The notes below the pieces were generated by a model. The model did not search any database and was not told the DNA's origin. It saw only the letters and a program-made list of their open reading frames with translations. The position numbers and the translations under genes are program-made. Shown here piece after piece: positions 25,280 to 34,180 of a stretch of DNA of 51,148 nt. The stretch is taken from contig CBFGSA010000004.1 of NCBI GenBank assembly GCA_965651365.1, positions 1-51,148 of the forward strand, written 5' to 3'. Positions within the stretch are counted from its first letter, which is position 1. The number at the start of each line of letters is the position of its first letter. This DNA comes from DASSBG01 sp965651365 (GTDB lineage Bacteria; Pseudomonadota; Gammaproteobacteria; Xanthomonadales; Rhodanobacteraceae).

Positions 25280-27871
25280 ATGTACAAGCGCAAATCCCTG
25301 GTGACTTCCCTGGCGCTGTGTCTTGGCGCGGGACTGGCCTCCATCGCCTTCGCCGACGGCAGCGACAGCATGCGCGTGGGCGACATGCAGTACGGCAACG
25401 CGCTGGACCCGACCGGCTGGGCAGCGGCACTGTGGCCGAAGGACCCGGACGGCTTCTCGCATCTGCACGAGGGCATGAAACGCACCCCGAGTGGCGTGCT
25501 GTACAACTATCCGCCGCTGCGCAGCGCCGACATTCCCGACCCGGACAGCGACCAGTGGGTCGGTTACGGCATCCTGCAACTGGGTTACCTGGCCACCAGT
25601 GGCGATGACAGCGCCGAATTTGTCCGCCAGTACGCCGACTGGGACGAAGGCCTGGTATTGGGCCTGCTGACGCTGGACTACTACCAGCCCTCGACGGCCA
25701 ATTTTGTCGAGTTGCGCGCCAGCCGCCTCAGCGGCAATGACCAGTTCCTGCGACTGCGGGCCGGGCGCTACGGCAAGTACAAAATCGAGGCTTTCCATCA
25801 TGACATTCCGCACACCGTGGCGACCAATGCCTATCCGTTCTGGGACGGCGTGGGCAGCACCGATCTGACCGTACCGGCGCCGCTCACGCCCGGCGCCAGC
25901 AGCGTGGCCGATGTCGCCGCCGTGGCGGCAACGCGCCCGCGACAGACCATCCGCCTGACCCGCACACGCAGCGGATTGAGCCTGGAAGGCACCCTGCTCA
26001 AGCATTGGACCGGCTACGCGGCGATCACCAATGAGGACCGCAAGGGCACGCGACTGTGGGGCGGGCCGATGTTCTTCAACTTCCCCTTCCCCAGCAACGG
26101 CGGCGCGCTGGAGACCGTGCGTCCGATCGACTTTCGCACCACCGACCTCAACGCCGGCCTGCGCTTCGTGGGCAAGGCCTGGCGCTTCAACGCGGTCTAC
26201 TCCGGCTCGTTCTTCCGCAACCACAAGGATACGCTGGATTTCGAGAGCCCGTTTGCGCTCTACAACGTGGTCGGCACGCCCAATGTGGGCAACATCTACC
26301 AGGGCGAATTCTCGCTGGAGCCGGACAACGACTACCACAACCTGCGCCTGGAGCTGGCACGCAGCCTGCCCAAAAACGGCGACCTGTCCTTCGCCGCTGC
26401 CTGGGGCACGATGCGCCAGAACGACGACCTTCTGGCCCCCGTGACCTGCACCGGCAAGGGCGGCATATTCATCGCGCCGCCGGCCGATTACACCTTCAAC
26501 TGCGCCGACTGGAACACGCCGGCGGCGCTGTCGACACAGACGGCGAACGCGCGCATCGACACCGCCCTGGTCTACGCCAAGGCCAGCTTCCGGCCCACGC
26601 GCCGCTTCGGCTGGCACGCACAGTTGCGCTGGTACAAGGAAGACAACAAGACCAACTATCTTTCCTTCAACCCGCTGACCGGCCAGTACGGCTACATTTC
26701 CGAAAACGGCTCGCAGGGCTCGGTGGTGCCGGGCGAAACCGGCATCTTCGACCCGAGCAATCCACTGTACTGGTCCTACAACGCGATGATCCGCAACGTA
26801 CCCTTTGCCTACGAAGACGCGAAACTCGAGCTCGGTGCCGACTGGCGGGTCAGCGACAGCCAGTCGCTCGACATTGTCTACACCTTTGACCACAACAAGC
26901 CCGAACATCGCGAACGCAAGCGTCTGGATGAAAGCCGCCTGAAACTGGCCTGGAATGATCGCGAATTCGCGGGCGGCACCTTGCGCGCCAGCATCGAACA
27001 TGCCCGCCGCCGTGGAGACACCTACAACTACGATCCCTACAGCGCGTTCTACGCCGAATCGCTACCCGGCTTCGTGATGCCAGACATCGGCCTCAACGCC
27101 TTGACCACGGATGCGATGCGCAAGTACGACATGAGCGATCGCAACGAGACCAAATGGCGAGCCATCTACATCTACCCCATAGCCGACACCGCCACCGTCT
27201 CGGCCACCTGGCATGGCCTCAACGACAGCTACGATGCTCCGGTTGGCCGCCACAGCAGCCGCAACCAGGGCGTCACCCTGTCCTGGGACTGGCAGCCCCG
27301 GCCCGAGACCAGTGTCGGCGCCTGGCTGGGCATCGACCGCGCCCGCATTGCCTTTTCCAACGTCGCCGACAATGAAGGCCTGATTGGTGCCGATGCCGGC
27401 CAGCAGGATCCGTCACTGGGCGGCCCGCTGTATCCCTACGCCAACCAGTGGTGGGAAAACAGCCGCGACCGCGATTACAACGCCGGCATCACCTTGGGTC
27501 ACGATTTTGCCCACCGCATCCACTTCGACGCGGCCTGGTCATGGGTTCTGACGCGCAACAGGCTGGGCTGGGACGCGGCCTCGGCCGGCGCCATCTCCGG
27601 TACCCAGCAAGCGTATGCCGGGGATGTTCCGCAGAACTTCCCGGACACCGACTATCGTCTCGGCACACTGGACCTGGGCTTGAGCTTCCCGCTGGCTGGG
27701 CGCGTCGGCATGCGCGTGTTCAGCCGTACCTGGAATGGCAGTTTCTTCGACTGGCACTACATCGGCCTCGACCCCGACCCGATCGTCGACCACCGCATCT
27801 ACACCGACCGCGGCCCCAACCGCAGCTTCACCGCCAGCGTGGTCGGCGTGATGGTCAATGTGGGCTTGTGA
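25280..27871 (+). CDS. MtrB/PioB family decaheme-associated outer membrane beta-barrel protein
   Basis: The 863-residue product has a signal peptide (MYKRKSLVTSLALCLGAGLASIAFA). Its long body has alternating amphipathic strands and frequent aromatic residues, the look of a large beta barrel. An AGGAGG site 7 bases before the ATG supports the start. MtrB/PioB barrels sheathe the periplasmic decaheme cytochrome. The length is nearer PioB than Shewanella MtrB (about 700). I see no N-terminal CxxC motif of the kind present in Shewanella MtrB. The neighbouring decaheme makes the assignment strong; the terminal electron donor or acceptor is unknown. Confidence 0.9.
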   Translation: MYKRKSLVTSLALCLGAGLASIAFADGSDSMRVGDMQYGNALDPTGWAAALWPKDPDGFSHLHEGMKRTPSGVLYNYPPLRSADIPDPDSDQWVGYGILQLGYLATSGDDSAEFVRQYADWDEGLVLGLLTLDYYQPSTANFVELRASRLSGNDQFLRLRAGRYGKYKIEAFHHDIPHTVATNAYPFWDGVGSTDLTVPAPLTPGASSVADVAAVAATRPRQTIRLTRTRSGLSLEGTLLKHWTGYAAITNEDRKGTRLWGGPMFFNFPFPSNGGALETVRPIDFRTTDLNAGLRFVGKAWRFNAVYSGSFFRNHKDTLDFESPFALYNVVGTPNVGNIYQGEFSLEPDNDYHNLRLELARSLPKNGDLSFAAAWGTMRQNDDLLAPVTCTGKGGIFIAPPADYTFNCADWNTPAALSTQTANARIDTALVYAKASFRPTRRFGWHAQLRWYKEDNKTNYLSFNPLTGQYGYISENGSQGSVVPGETGIFDPSNPLYWSYNAMIRNVPFAYEDAKLELGADWRVSDSQSLDIVYTFDHNKPEHRERKRLDESRLKLAWNDREFAGGTLRASIEHARRRGDTYNYDPYSAFYAESLPGFVMPDIGLNALTTDAMRKYDMSDRNETKWRAIYIYPIADTATVSATWHGLNDSYDAPVGRHSSRNQGVTLSWDWQPRPETSVGAWLGIDRARIAFSNVADNEGLIGADAGQQDPSLGGPLYPYANQWWENSRDRDYNAGITLGHDFAHRIHFDAAWSWVLTRNRLGWDAASAGAISGTQQAYAGDVPQNFPDTDYRLGTLDLGLSFPLAGRVGMRVFSRTWNGSFFDWHYIGLDPDPIVDHRIYTDRGPNRSFTASVVGVMVNVGL

Positions 27872-27880
27872 GTGGGGAGC

Positions 27881-28015
27881 GGCAAGCGGCAAGCGGCAAG
27901 CGGCAAGCGGCAAGCGGCAAGCGGCAAGCGGCAAGCGGAACAGGCTGCTTCTTTCCCGACACTGGCGCAAATTTATTCCCGAGTCCCGAGTCCCGAGTCC
28001 CGCTGACCGCTGACC
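27881..28015. repeat. heptanucleotide tandem arrays of three unit types
   Basis: Eight perfect copies of GGCAAGC run from 27881 to 27936. After 37 bases, one TATTCCC and three GAGTCCC units form a four-unit block (27974-28001), followed by two GCTGACC units (28002-28015). The arrays fill the gap between the barrel gene and the Dph6-like gene, and the GCTGACC units overlap a possible promoter. Confidence 0.95.
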
Positions 28016-28039
28016 ACTCACGGCGCACCCGGCTACAAT
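28010..28039 (+). promoter_or_regulatory. possible promoter giving a leaderless transcript
   Basis: A near-consensus -10 TACAAT (28034-28039) is preceded by a weak -35 CTGACC (28010-28015) at 18 bases. Transcription would begin about 28046, the A of the next ATG, predicting a leaderless mRNA. No ribosome binding site precedes that ATG, which fits. The -35 lies inside a heptamer unit. Confidence 0.45.
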
Positions 28040-28045
28040 GGCCGC

Positions 28046-28729
28046 ATGCTGGCGCAACCCGTCATATTGTCCTGGAGCGGTGGCAAGGATTGCCTGATGG
28101 CGCTGCAGTGCCTGTACGATGACCCGGCCTGGCAAGTCGTGGGCCTGTTGACCACGGTCAACCGCAAGCACGAGCGCATCGCCATGCACGGCATCCGCCG
28201 CAGCGTGCTGGAAGCACAGGCGGCCAGTCTGGGCCTGCCACTGGTGGTGGCCGAGATGGACTGGCCGGGCAGCAACGAGGTGTATCTGGAATCCTGGCAT
28301 CAGGCCCTGAATGAAGCGCAAGCCCGCTGGCCGGAGCTTTCAACGTGTGCTTTCGGTGACATCCACCTGGCCGATGTGCGGGCCTGGCGCGAACAGCAGA
28401 TGCGCGAACATGGCCGGGAATCGGTGTTTCCGCTGTGGGGCGAGGACACCACCCGGCTTGCGCGGCACTTCATCGACGCGGGCCATCGCGCCAACCTGGT
28501 CTGCGTCGACACTGAACAGCTCGATGGCGCATTCTGCGGCCGCGCATTCGATGACGCGCTGCTGTCAGATCTGCCCGATGCGGTCGATCCCTGCGGCGAG
28601 AATGGCGAATTCCACACGCTGGCACACGGCGGCCCGCTGTTCGGGCACGATCTCGAATTGACGCCCGGCGAGTCGGTGCTGCGCGACGAACGCTTCCAGT
28701 TCCAGGACTATCTTCTCGTCGATGGCTGA
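28046..28729 (+). CDS. Dph6-like ATP pyrophosphatase (diphthine--ammonia ligase family)
   Basis: The 227-residue protein belongs to the adenine nucleotide alpha-hydrolase superfamily. The PP-loop SWSGGKDC is at about residues 9-16. The later segments CAFGDIHLADVRAWREQQ and VDPCGENGEFHTL are hallmarks of the Dph6 family. In archaea and eukaryotes Dph6 amidates diphthine on elongation factor 2. Bacteria have no diphthamide, so the substrate of bacterial members is not established. It overlaps the following glycosylase gene by 8 bases. Confidence 0.88.
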   Translation: MLAQPVILSWSGGKDCLMALQCLYDDPAWQVVGLLTTVNRKHERIAMHGIRRSVLEAQAASLGLPLVVAEMDWPGSNEVYLESWHQALNEAQARWPELSTCAFGDIHLADVRAWREQQMREHGRESVFPLWGEDTTRLARHFIDAGHRANLVCVDTEQLDGAFCGRAFDDALLSDLPDAVDPCGENGEFHTLAHGGPLFGHDLELTPGESVLRDERFQFQDYLLVDG

Positions 28730-29240
28730 TCGCGCGGCGCCGATTCTGCCGGATGTGCTGGAGCCGGGGCTGGCGCTGGTGTTCTGCGGTACCGCGCCAA
28801 GCCGGCGTTCGGCGGCCGAAGGCGCCTACTATGCGCATCCGGGCAATTATTTCTGGCGCGCCCTGTTCGAGGCCGGTTTCACGCCCCGGCGCCTGGCGCC
28901 GGCCGAGTTCCGGCAACTGCCGAGTCTCGGCATCGGCCTGACCGACCTGGCCAAGCGCCACTGCGGCAACGACTGTGAACTGCCCGGCGATGCCTTCGAT
29001 GTCGCGGCGCTGGAGACAAAAATCGCACGGTTCGCACCGCGGCGCATCGCCTTCACCAGCAAGAACGCGGCGCGCGCCGCGCTGGGCCGGCGCATCAGCG
29101 CCTACGGACTGCAGAGCGAGCGGATCGTCGACACCGAGGTATTCGTGCTGCCCTCGCCGTCAGGCCAGGCGCGCGGTTACTGGGATCTGGGACCGTGGAT
29201 GGCGCTGGCACGGCGATTGCCTGCGAAAAGCATTCCGTAG
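28722..29240 (+). CDS. mug: Mug-type G/U mismatch-specific DNA glycosylase
   Basis: The 172-residue protein fits the uracil-DNA glycosylase superfamily, Mug/TDG branch, which removes uracil or ethenocytosine from mispairs. The first motif reads VFCGTAPSRRSA where E. coli Mug has the GINPG catalytic loop, so the Asn is replaced. The second motif reads LPSPSGQAR, close to the NPSGLS intercalation loop. Glycine- and proline-rich GIGLTDLAKR is typical of Mug. The altered first motif makes specificity uncertain. It starts inside the preceding Dph6-like gene, so the two are co-translated. Confidence 0.82.
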   Translation: MADRAAPILPDVLEPGLALVFCGTAPSRRSAAEGAYYAHPGNYFWRALFEAGFTPRRLAPAEFRQLPSLGIGLTDLAKRHCGNDCELPGDAFDVAALETKIARFAPRRIAFTSKNAARAALGRRISAYGLQSERIVDTEVFVLPSPSGQARGYWDLGPWMALARRLPAKSIP

Positions 29241-29291
29241 GGTTCTGTTGAACGAAGTGAAGCGCACCATTGCAAGCCGCACACCGCGGTA

Positions 29292-29333
29292 CGCTTCGCT
29301 TTCGCTCGGCAGCACCCTGAGCAAAGCGAAGCG
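29292..29333. terminator. bidirectional hairpin between convergent genes
   Basis: CGCTTCGCTTT (29292-29302) and AAAGCGAAGCG (29323-29333) form a perfect 11-bp inverted repeat. It lies between the mug stop and the convergent cytochrome stop, where a two-way terminator or extragenic palindrome is expected. No clear T-tract follows on either side. Confidence 0.5.
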
Positions 29334-29351
29334 CGCCATCGATTGGGATAC

Positions 29352-30623
29352 TTACCGTATGGGCGTGGAACGGTACCTGGCCACCGTCTGTGGCGACACG
29401 GCAGCAGCCTCATTGCCAAACGCCGCGCGCACATAGCTGACCACGGCGGCGACCTCGCTGTCGTCGAACTGCGGCGCGAAGGGCGGCATCGAGTATGGCC
29501 TTGGATTGGCAGCCGTGGTCGGCTCGAAGCCGCCCAGCAGCACGGCGCGAATGGCGTTGACCGGATTGCCCAGCAGGGCGCTGTTGCCGGCCAGCGGCGG
29601 ATAGATGCCGCCCTTGCCGGTTCCATCATCGCCGTGGCAGTCGGCACAATGTTTGTCGTAAAGCTTCTTGCCGTGCGTCACCAGATCCGCGGCTTCGTGC
29701 CGTGACGGACGCAAGCCGGCGAACCTGGGCACCACCTCGGCCGGCGGCTGGTCCAGCAGATAGGCGGCGATGGCATCAAGATCCTCGTCATGCAGGTGCT
29801 GCAGGCTCTGACTCACCACCTCGGCCATCGGCCCGAAGGCGGTGCCGCGGCGCGAACGACCGGTTTTCAGCAAATCGACGATGTCCTGGCGCGTCCAGCC
29901 GTGCAGGCCACCGCCAGGCCCGGGATGCAGACTGGGCGCGTACCAGTCCTGCACCGCGATCAAACCGCCGGCGAGTTGATGCTCAGCCTGGCTGGCGCCG
30001 AGAAAATTGCGCGGCGTGTGGCAGGCCTTGCAATGCCCGAGCCCTTCCACCAGGTAGGCGCCACGGTTCCACTGCGCGGACTTGTCCGGATGGCCGCGGT
30101 AGACGCCGGCATCGAAATACAGTGCGCGCCAGGCCACCAGCAGCTTGCGCTGGTTGTATGGGAAGGTCAGTTGCGGCGGCACGTTTTTGCGGTGCACAGC
30201 GGAAACCGCCCGCAGGGCCGCAAACATTGCGTCACTGTCAGCACGCCGCACGCGGGTGAACGAATCAAACGGAAACGCGGGATAGAGCATCCGTCCGTCA
30301 CGCGATTTGCCGTTGTGCAGCGCCTGCCAGAAGTCTTCACCGGACCAGCCGCCGATGCCGGTGGCGTCATCCGGCGTGATATTGGGTGCGTAGATGTTGC
30401 CGAACGGCGTCGGCACCGCGCGGCCGCCGGCAAACGGCTTTCCACCGGGTCGAGTATGGCACGCCTGGCAGTCGCCGACCCGCAGCAGGTACTGGCCGCG
30501 GGCGATTTGTGCCGTGTCCGCCCGGGATGTTTCCGCAGTCGGCGTCGGCGGCGCCGGCTGCCCATTGCACGCTGACAGCAGCACAAGCACGATCGGCACC
30601 AGCCAGCAGCGCACACCGCTCAC
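29352..30623 (-). CDS. triheme c-type cytochrome lipoprotein (alcohol/gluconate dehydrogenase cytochrome subunit type)
   Basis: The 423-residue protein has three CxxCH motifs at about residues 52, 198 and 326, the three-domain layout of membrane cytochrome subunits of alcohol, gluconate and aldehyde dehydrogenases. The N-terminus is a lipoprotein signal with lipobox LSAC at residues 16-19. The start is a GTG at 30623 that overlaps the upstream stop as GTGA; a GTG six codons earlier is possible. No dehydrogenase catalytic subunit is adjacent. With the diheme gene it forms a two-gene unit that would pass electrons from the periplasm to an oxidase. Confidence 0.88.
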   Translation of the reverse strand: MSGVRCWLVPIVLVLLSACNGQPAPPTPTAETSRADTAQIARGQYLLRVGDCQACHTRPGGKPFAGGRAVPTPFGNIYAPNITPDDATGIGGWSGEDFWQALHNGKSRDGRMLYPAFPFDSFTRVRRADSDAMFAALRAVSAVHRKNVPPQLTFPYNQRKLLVAWRALYFDAGVYRGHPDKSAQWNRGAYLVEGLGHCKACHTPRNFLGASQAEHQLAGGLIAVQDWYAPSLHPGPGGGLHGWTRQDIVDLLKTGRSRRGTAFGPMAEVVSQSLQHLHDEDLDAIAAYLLDQPPAEVVPRFAGLRPSRHEAADLVTHGKKLYDKHCADCHGDDGTGKGGIYPPLAGNSALLGNPVNAIRAVLLGGFEPTTAANPRPYSMPPFAPQFDDSEVAAVVSYVRAAFGNEAAAVSPQTVARYRSTPIR

Positions 30624-31339
30624 GGGGTCAAACTCCCGCACTCAAGTGGCGGGTCGACCGCGCCGGGCTGCATCGGCGCCGAATCGGTCGGCAGCGGCCG
30701 GCTGGCGAGCCAGGCCGCAATCGCGTGAATATCCTGCTTGTTCAGTCGCCTGGCAACGGCCGCCATGCAATCCGGCGCCGGTGCCGCCCGGGTATGCGAG
30801 CGCCAGGCGCCCAGTTGCGCGCTGATGTAGTCGGCCGGCAGGCCGATCAGTGCCGGCGTCGCCGGCTCGACACCGGTCAGGCGCTGGCCGTGGCAGGCCT
30901 GGCAGGCCGGTACCTTGCGCTGCGGATCGCCGTGGCGCACCAGTTGCCGGCCGCGGGCCAGCACGGCTTCGGGCCAGTGCTTGCGGGGGGCTGTCCGATG
31001 CGGTGGCTGCATCCGCGCATAGTGCTCGGCAATCTCGTGCAAATACGCACCTGACAGCCCGCTTGTCATGTGTTGCATCATCGGATTGTCGCGCCGACCT
31101 TCCTGAAAGTTGCGCAACTGGCGGTACAGATACAGCGCCGGTTTGCCGGCAATGCGCGGGTAGTAGCCGGTGCCGCCGCCTTCGCCGTGCTTGCCGTGGC
31201 AGGCCGCGCAGGCCGCGATGCGCTGGACCAGGGTATCGGGTACGGCTTCATTGCCGCCCACCGCGAGTGGCGCGGCAAACAGCAGCAAAACACACACCAT
31301 TCCGGCCAAAGGGCAGGAAAAGACAGGGACATCGCGCAT
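30620..31339 (-). CDS. diheme cytochrome c (c4-like)
   Basis: The 239-residue precursor has a signal peptide (about 1-29) and two CxxCH motifs, CAACH at 44-48 and CQACH at 146-150. These sit in two similar cytochrome domains, as in cytochrome c4. Motifs such as YYPRIAGKPALYLYRQL are usual for this class. The ATG at 31339 gives a proper signal sequence; the longer frame runs into the divergent amidase gene. It is the first gene of the pair with the triheme cytochrome. C4-type cytochromes donate electrons to cbb3 oxidase, whose maturation genes are at 48184-50809. Confidence 0.88.
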   Translation of the reverse strand: MRDVPVFSCPLAGMVCVLLLFAAPLAVGGNEAVPDTLVQRIAACAACHGKHGEGGGTGYYPRIAGKPALYLYRQLRNFQEGRRDNPMMQHMTSGLSGAYLHEIAEHYARMQPPHRTAPRKHWPEAVLARGRQLVRHGDPQRKVPACQACHGQRLTGVEPATPALIGLPADYISAQLGAWRSHTRAAPAPDCMAAVARRLNKQDIHAIAAWLASRPLPTDSAPMQPGAVDPPLECGSLTP

Positions 31340-31390
31340 GCGCCATACTATGCGCCATTGGTGTTCCGCTGTCGACCGTGGGGGGTTCGC

Positions 31391-33046
31391 ATGAAACAGT
31401 TCCGTCGCCGATTTGCCTTGCTGGGGTTCGCCGCTGCCCTGCCTCTGGGCTGCGCCGCACAACAGGTGGCGCCGGCCACCAGCAGTCCTGCCCACGACGG
31501 GGCGTCTGCCTCGGCCAGCCTGGACCGCCGCGACATGGCTTATGCGGGCATTGACGCACTGCACCAGGCCATGCAGCACAACACGCTGGATGCGCTGGAG
31601 CTGGCCCGGCTGTTCATCTGGCGCATTGCCCGCTTCGATCATGCCGGGCCGGGCGTCAACTCGGTGATCGAGCTCAATCCCGACGCGCTCACCCAGGCGC
31701 GTCAGCGCGATGCCGAGCAGGACGCTGCCGGGGACCAGCCGCTACGCGGCATCCCGGTGCTGCTGAAGGACAATATCGACACCGGCGACCGCATGCTGAC
31801 CACGGCCGGCTCGCTGGCCTTGAGCGCAGCACCGGCCCCACGCGATGCCACGATTGTCGACAAGCTGCGCAAGGCCGGCGCCGTCATCCTGGGCAAGACC
31901 AATCTCAGCGAATGGGCCAATTTCCGCTCCACCCATGCCACCAGCGGCTGGAGCGGGCGCGGCGGCCTGACCCACAACCCGTATGTTCTCGACCGCAACG
32001 CCTGCGGCTCCAGTTCGGGTTCTGCCGCCGCCGTGGCGGCCGGATTTGCCACCGTGGCAATTGGCACGGAAACGGACGGCTCGGTGATCTGCCCGGCCTC
32101 GATGAACGGCATTGTCGGCATCAAGCCGACCCTGGGCCTGGTCAGCCGCGCCGGCATCGTGCCGATCAGCCACAACCAGGACACGGCCGGCCCCATGGCC
32201 CGCAGCGTGGCCGATGCCGCCACCTTGCTGAGCGTGATGGCCGGCAGCGATCCACGTGATCCGGCCACGGCCGAAGCCGACCAGCACGCCACCGACTACC
32301 GCAAGTTCGCCGTTGCCGACGGCCTGAAGGGCAAGCGCATTGGCGTACTGCGCCAGTACACCGGCGCCGAACCCAATGCCGATCGCGTACTGGATCAGGC
32401 CATTGCCACGATGAGGCAGGCCGGCGCGATCATTGTCGATCCGGTCGAGCTGCCGCACATCAGCGCCCTCGGCGACGACGAAATGACTGTGCTGCTGTAT
32501 GACTTCAAGCATGACCTGAACGAATACCTGGCCACGCGAAAGAACCTCAAGATCCACACACTGACTGACCTGATCGCCTTCAACAAGGCACATGCCAAGA
32601 CCGAAATGCCCTGGTTCGCACAGGAGCTGTTCCTGATGGCGGAAAAGAAGGGCCCGTTGACCGACAAGACCTACATCGACGCACTGGCGCGCGCCAAGCG
32701 CCACGCCGGCCCCGAAGGCATCGATGCTGCACTGAAGGCACACACACTGGATGCTCTGCTCGCCCCGTCCTGGGGGCCGGCATTCCGCACCGACATGGTG
32801 CTGGGCGACCACATCGTCAGCGGCGACCCCACCGTGGGTGGCGTGTCACAACCGGCATCCGTCGCCGGCTATCCGTCAATCACGCTGCCCGCCGGCTTTG
32901 CCCACGGCCTGCCGGTCGGCATCGTGTTCATGACCCGCAAGTGGGGCGAGCCGACCCTGATTTCGATCGCCGCCGGCTTCGAGCAAGCCAGCCACGCTTA
33001 CCAACGCCCGCGCTTTCTGCACAGCGTACCGGACGCCAGCCCCTGA
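31391..33046 (+). CDS. amidase signature family hydrolase, exported
   Basis: The 551-residue protein has the Ser-cisSer-Lys triad: Lys126 in PVLLKDNID, Ser207 in the GSSSGS signature and the nucleophile Ser231 in TETDGSV. The N-terminus (RRRFALLGFAAALPLG) looks like a signal peptide with paired arginines and could be a Tat substrate; the Cys after it is not in a good lipobox. Exported amidases of this class include peptide amidases. Substrate not predictable. It diverges from the diheme cytochrome over 51 bases and converges with the PLP enzyme gene with only 6 bases between stops. Confidence 0.93.
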   Translation: MKQFRRRFALLGFAAALPLGCAAQQVAPATSSPAHDGASASASLDRRDMAYAGIDALHQAMQHNTLDALELARLFIWRIARFDHAGPGVNSVIELNPDALTQARQRDAEQDAAGDQPLRGIPVLLKDNIDTGDRMLTTAGSLALSAAPAPRDATIVDKLRKAGAVILGKTNLSEWANFRSTHATSGWSGRGGLTHNPYVLDRNACGSSSGSAAAVAAGFATVAIGTETDGSVICPASMNGIVGIKPTLGLVSRAGIVPISHNQDTAGPMARSVADAATLLSVMAGSDPRDPATAEADQHATDYRKFAVADGLKGKRIGVLRQYTGAEPNADRVLDQAIATMRQAGAIIVDPVELPHISALGDDEMTVLLYDFKHDLNEYLATRKNLKIHTLTDLIAFNKAHAKTEMPWFAQELFLMAEKKGPLTDKTYIDALARAKRHAGPEGIDAALKAHTLDALLAPSWGPAFRTDMVLGDHIVSGDPTVGGVSQPASVAGYPSITLPAGFAHGLPVGIVFMTRKWGEPTLISIAAGFEQASHAYQRPRFLHSVPDASP

Positions 33047-33052
33047 AGAGCC

Positions 33053-34144
33053 TCAGCCTGGAATCTGCCACCGGCCAGTACTTGTGCATCCGCGCAATGC
33101 CGCTTCCCATTCGTCCTGCCGAAGCGGGTGCCGACGCAGCCAGCAGTCGCTGAACAGGGTTTCGTCGTAGCGTTCGCCGCGGTCGCCGAGCAGACTGACA
33201 ATACTGCCCTTTTCGCCGCGCTCGTGCATTTCGCTGGCCAATTGCAGGCAGGCTGCAAGGTTGGTGCCGGACGAACCGCCATAGCGGTGACCGAGCAGTT
33301 CATCGAGCAGGCGTGCGGCGGCGATGGAAGCGCCGTCGTCGACTTCGACAACGCGGTCGACCACCTCGAACACGAAACTCGGCTCGACGATCTGGCGGCC
33401 GATGCCCTCGATCACGGTGGGCTGGCTGGCCCGTATCGTGCGGTCGCGACTGTGCCAGCCGCGGGCAAAGGCACAGCCGGTCGGTTCGGCCACGCACAGG
33501 CGCGTGCCCATGTGCCGGTAGCGCAGATAGCGGCCGATGGTGGCCGATGTGCCACCGGTGCCGGCACCGCACACGATCCAGACTGGCTGCGAATGCTTTT
33601 CTCCCGCCATCTGATCGACGATGGATTCGGCGATATTGTTGTTGCCGCGCCAGTCGGTTGCGCGCTCGGCCAGACCGAACTGATCCAGATGGCAGGCGCC
33701 ATTGGCCGCATGCCCGGCCGCGCGCGCGTGCACTTCGGCCGGATCATCGACCAGGTCACAGGATCCACCCAGAGCCTCGACATCCCGGATCTTGCGCGGC
33801 GCGGTGGCAGCCGGCATCACGGCGGTGAACTTGAGCCCCAGCAGGCGCGCGAACCAGGCTTCTGAAATGGCCGTGCTGCCCGACGAGGCATCGACCACAT
33901 CCATGCCCTCGCGCAATCGGCCATTGCACAGCGCGTACAGATACAGCGAGCGCGCCAGACGGTGCTTGAGGCTGCCGCTGGGGTGCGAGGCCTCGTCCTT
34001 GAAGTAGAAATCGATGCCGGGAAAGCCGGGCAGATCCAGTTGCAGCAGGTGGGTATCGGCCGAGCGTGCCGACTCGCGCATCAGGCACTGGACGGCCTCG
34101 TTTGCCCAGTGACGGAGGGATTGGGTGGAGGTAGATTCGCTCAT
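33053..34144 (-). CDS. PLP-dependent cysteine synthase-like enzyme
   Basis: The 363-residue fold-type II enzyme has the lysine motif PSGSLKHRLA (usually SGSxKDR), the substrate-loop DASSGSTAISEAWFARLLG and the phosphate-cup GAGTGGTSATIGRYL. This resembles the cysteine synthase/cystathionine beta-synthase group, in particular forms that act as cysteine desulfhydrases. The C-terminus lacks CBS domains. Start MSESTSTQ at 34144 was chosen over an upstream ATG lying within repeat sequence. Whether it makes or degrades cysteine is not decidable here. Confidence 0.85.
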   Translation of the reverse strand: MSESTSTQSLRHWANEAVQCLMRESARSADTHLLQLDLPGFPGIDFYFKDEASHPSGSLKHRLARSLYLYALCNGRLREGMDVVDASSGSTAISEAWFARLLGLKFTAVMPAATAPRKIRDVEALGGSCDLVDDPAEVHARAAGHAANGACHLDQFGLAERATDWRGNNNIAESIVDQMAGEKHSQPVWIVCGAGTGGTSATIGRYLRYRHMGTRLCVAEPTGCAFARGWHSRDRTIRASQPTVIEGIGRQIVEPSFVFEVVDRVVEVDDGASIAAARLLDELLGHRYGGSSGTNLAACLQLASEMHERGEKGSIVSLLGDRGERYDETLFSDCWLRRHPLRQDEWEAALRGCTSTGRWQIPG

Positions 34145-34180
34145 TTTTGTTGCCTGATGGGATGGCGCATGGCTATTTTT

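Noticed and set aside
29241..29351. Possible tRNA or small RNA gene after mug
   Set aside because: The inverted repeat there does not form a cloverleaf; it fits a terminator or extragenic palindrome.
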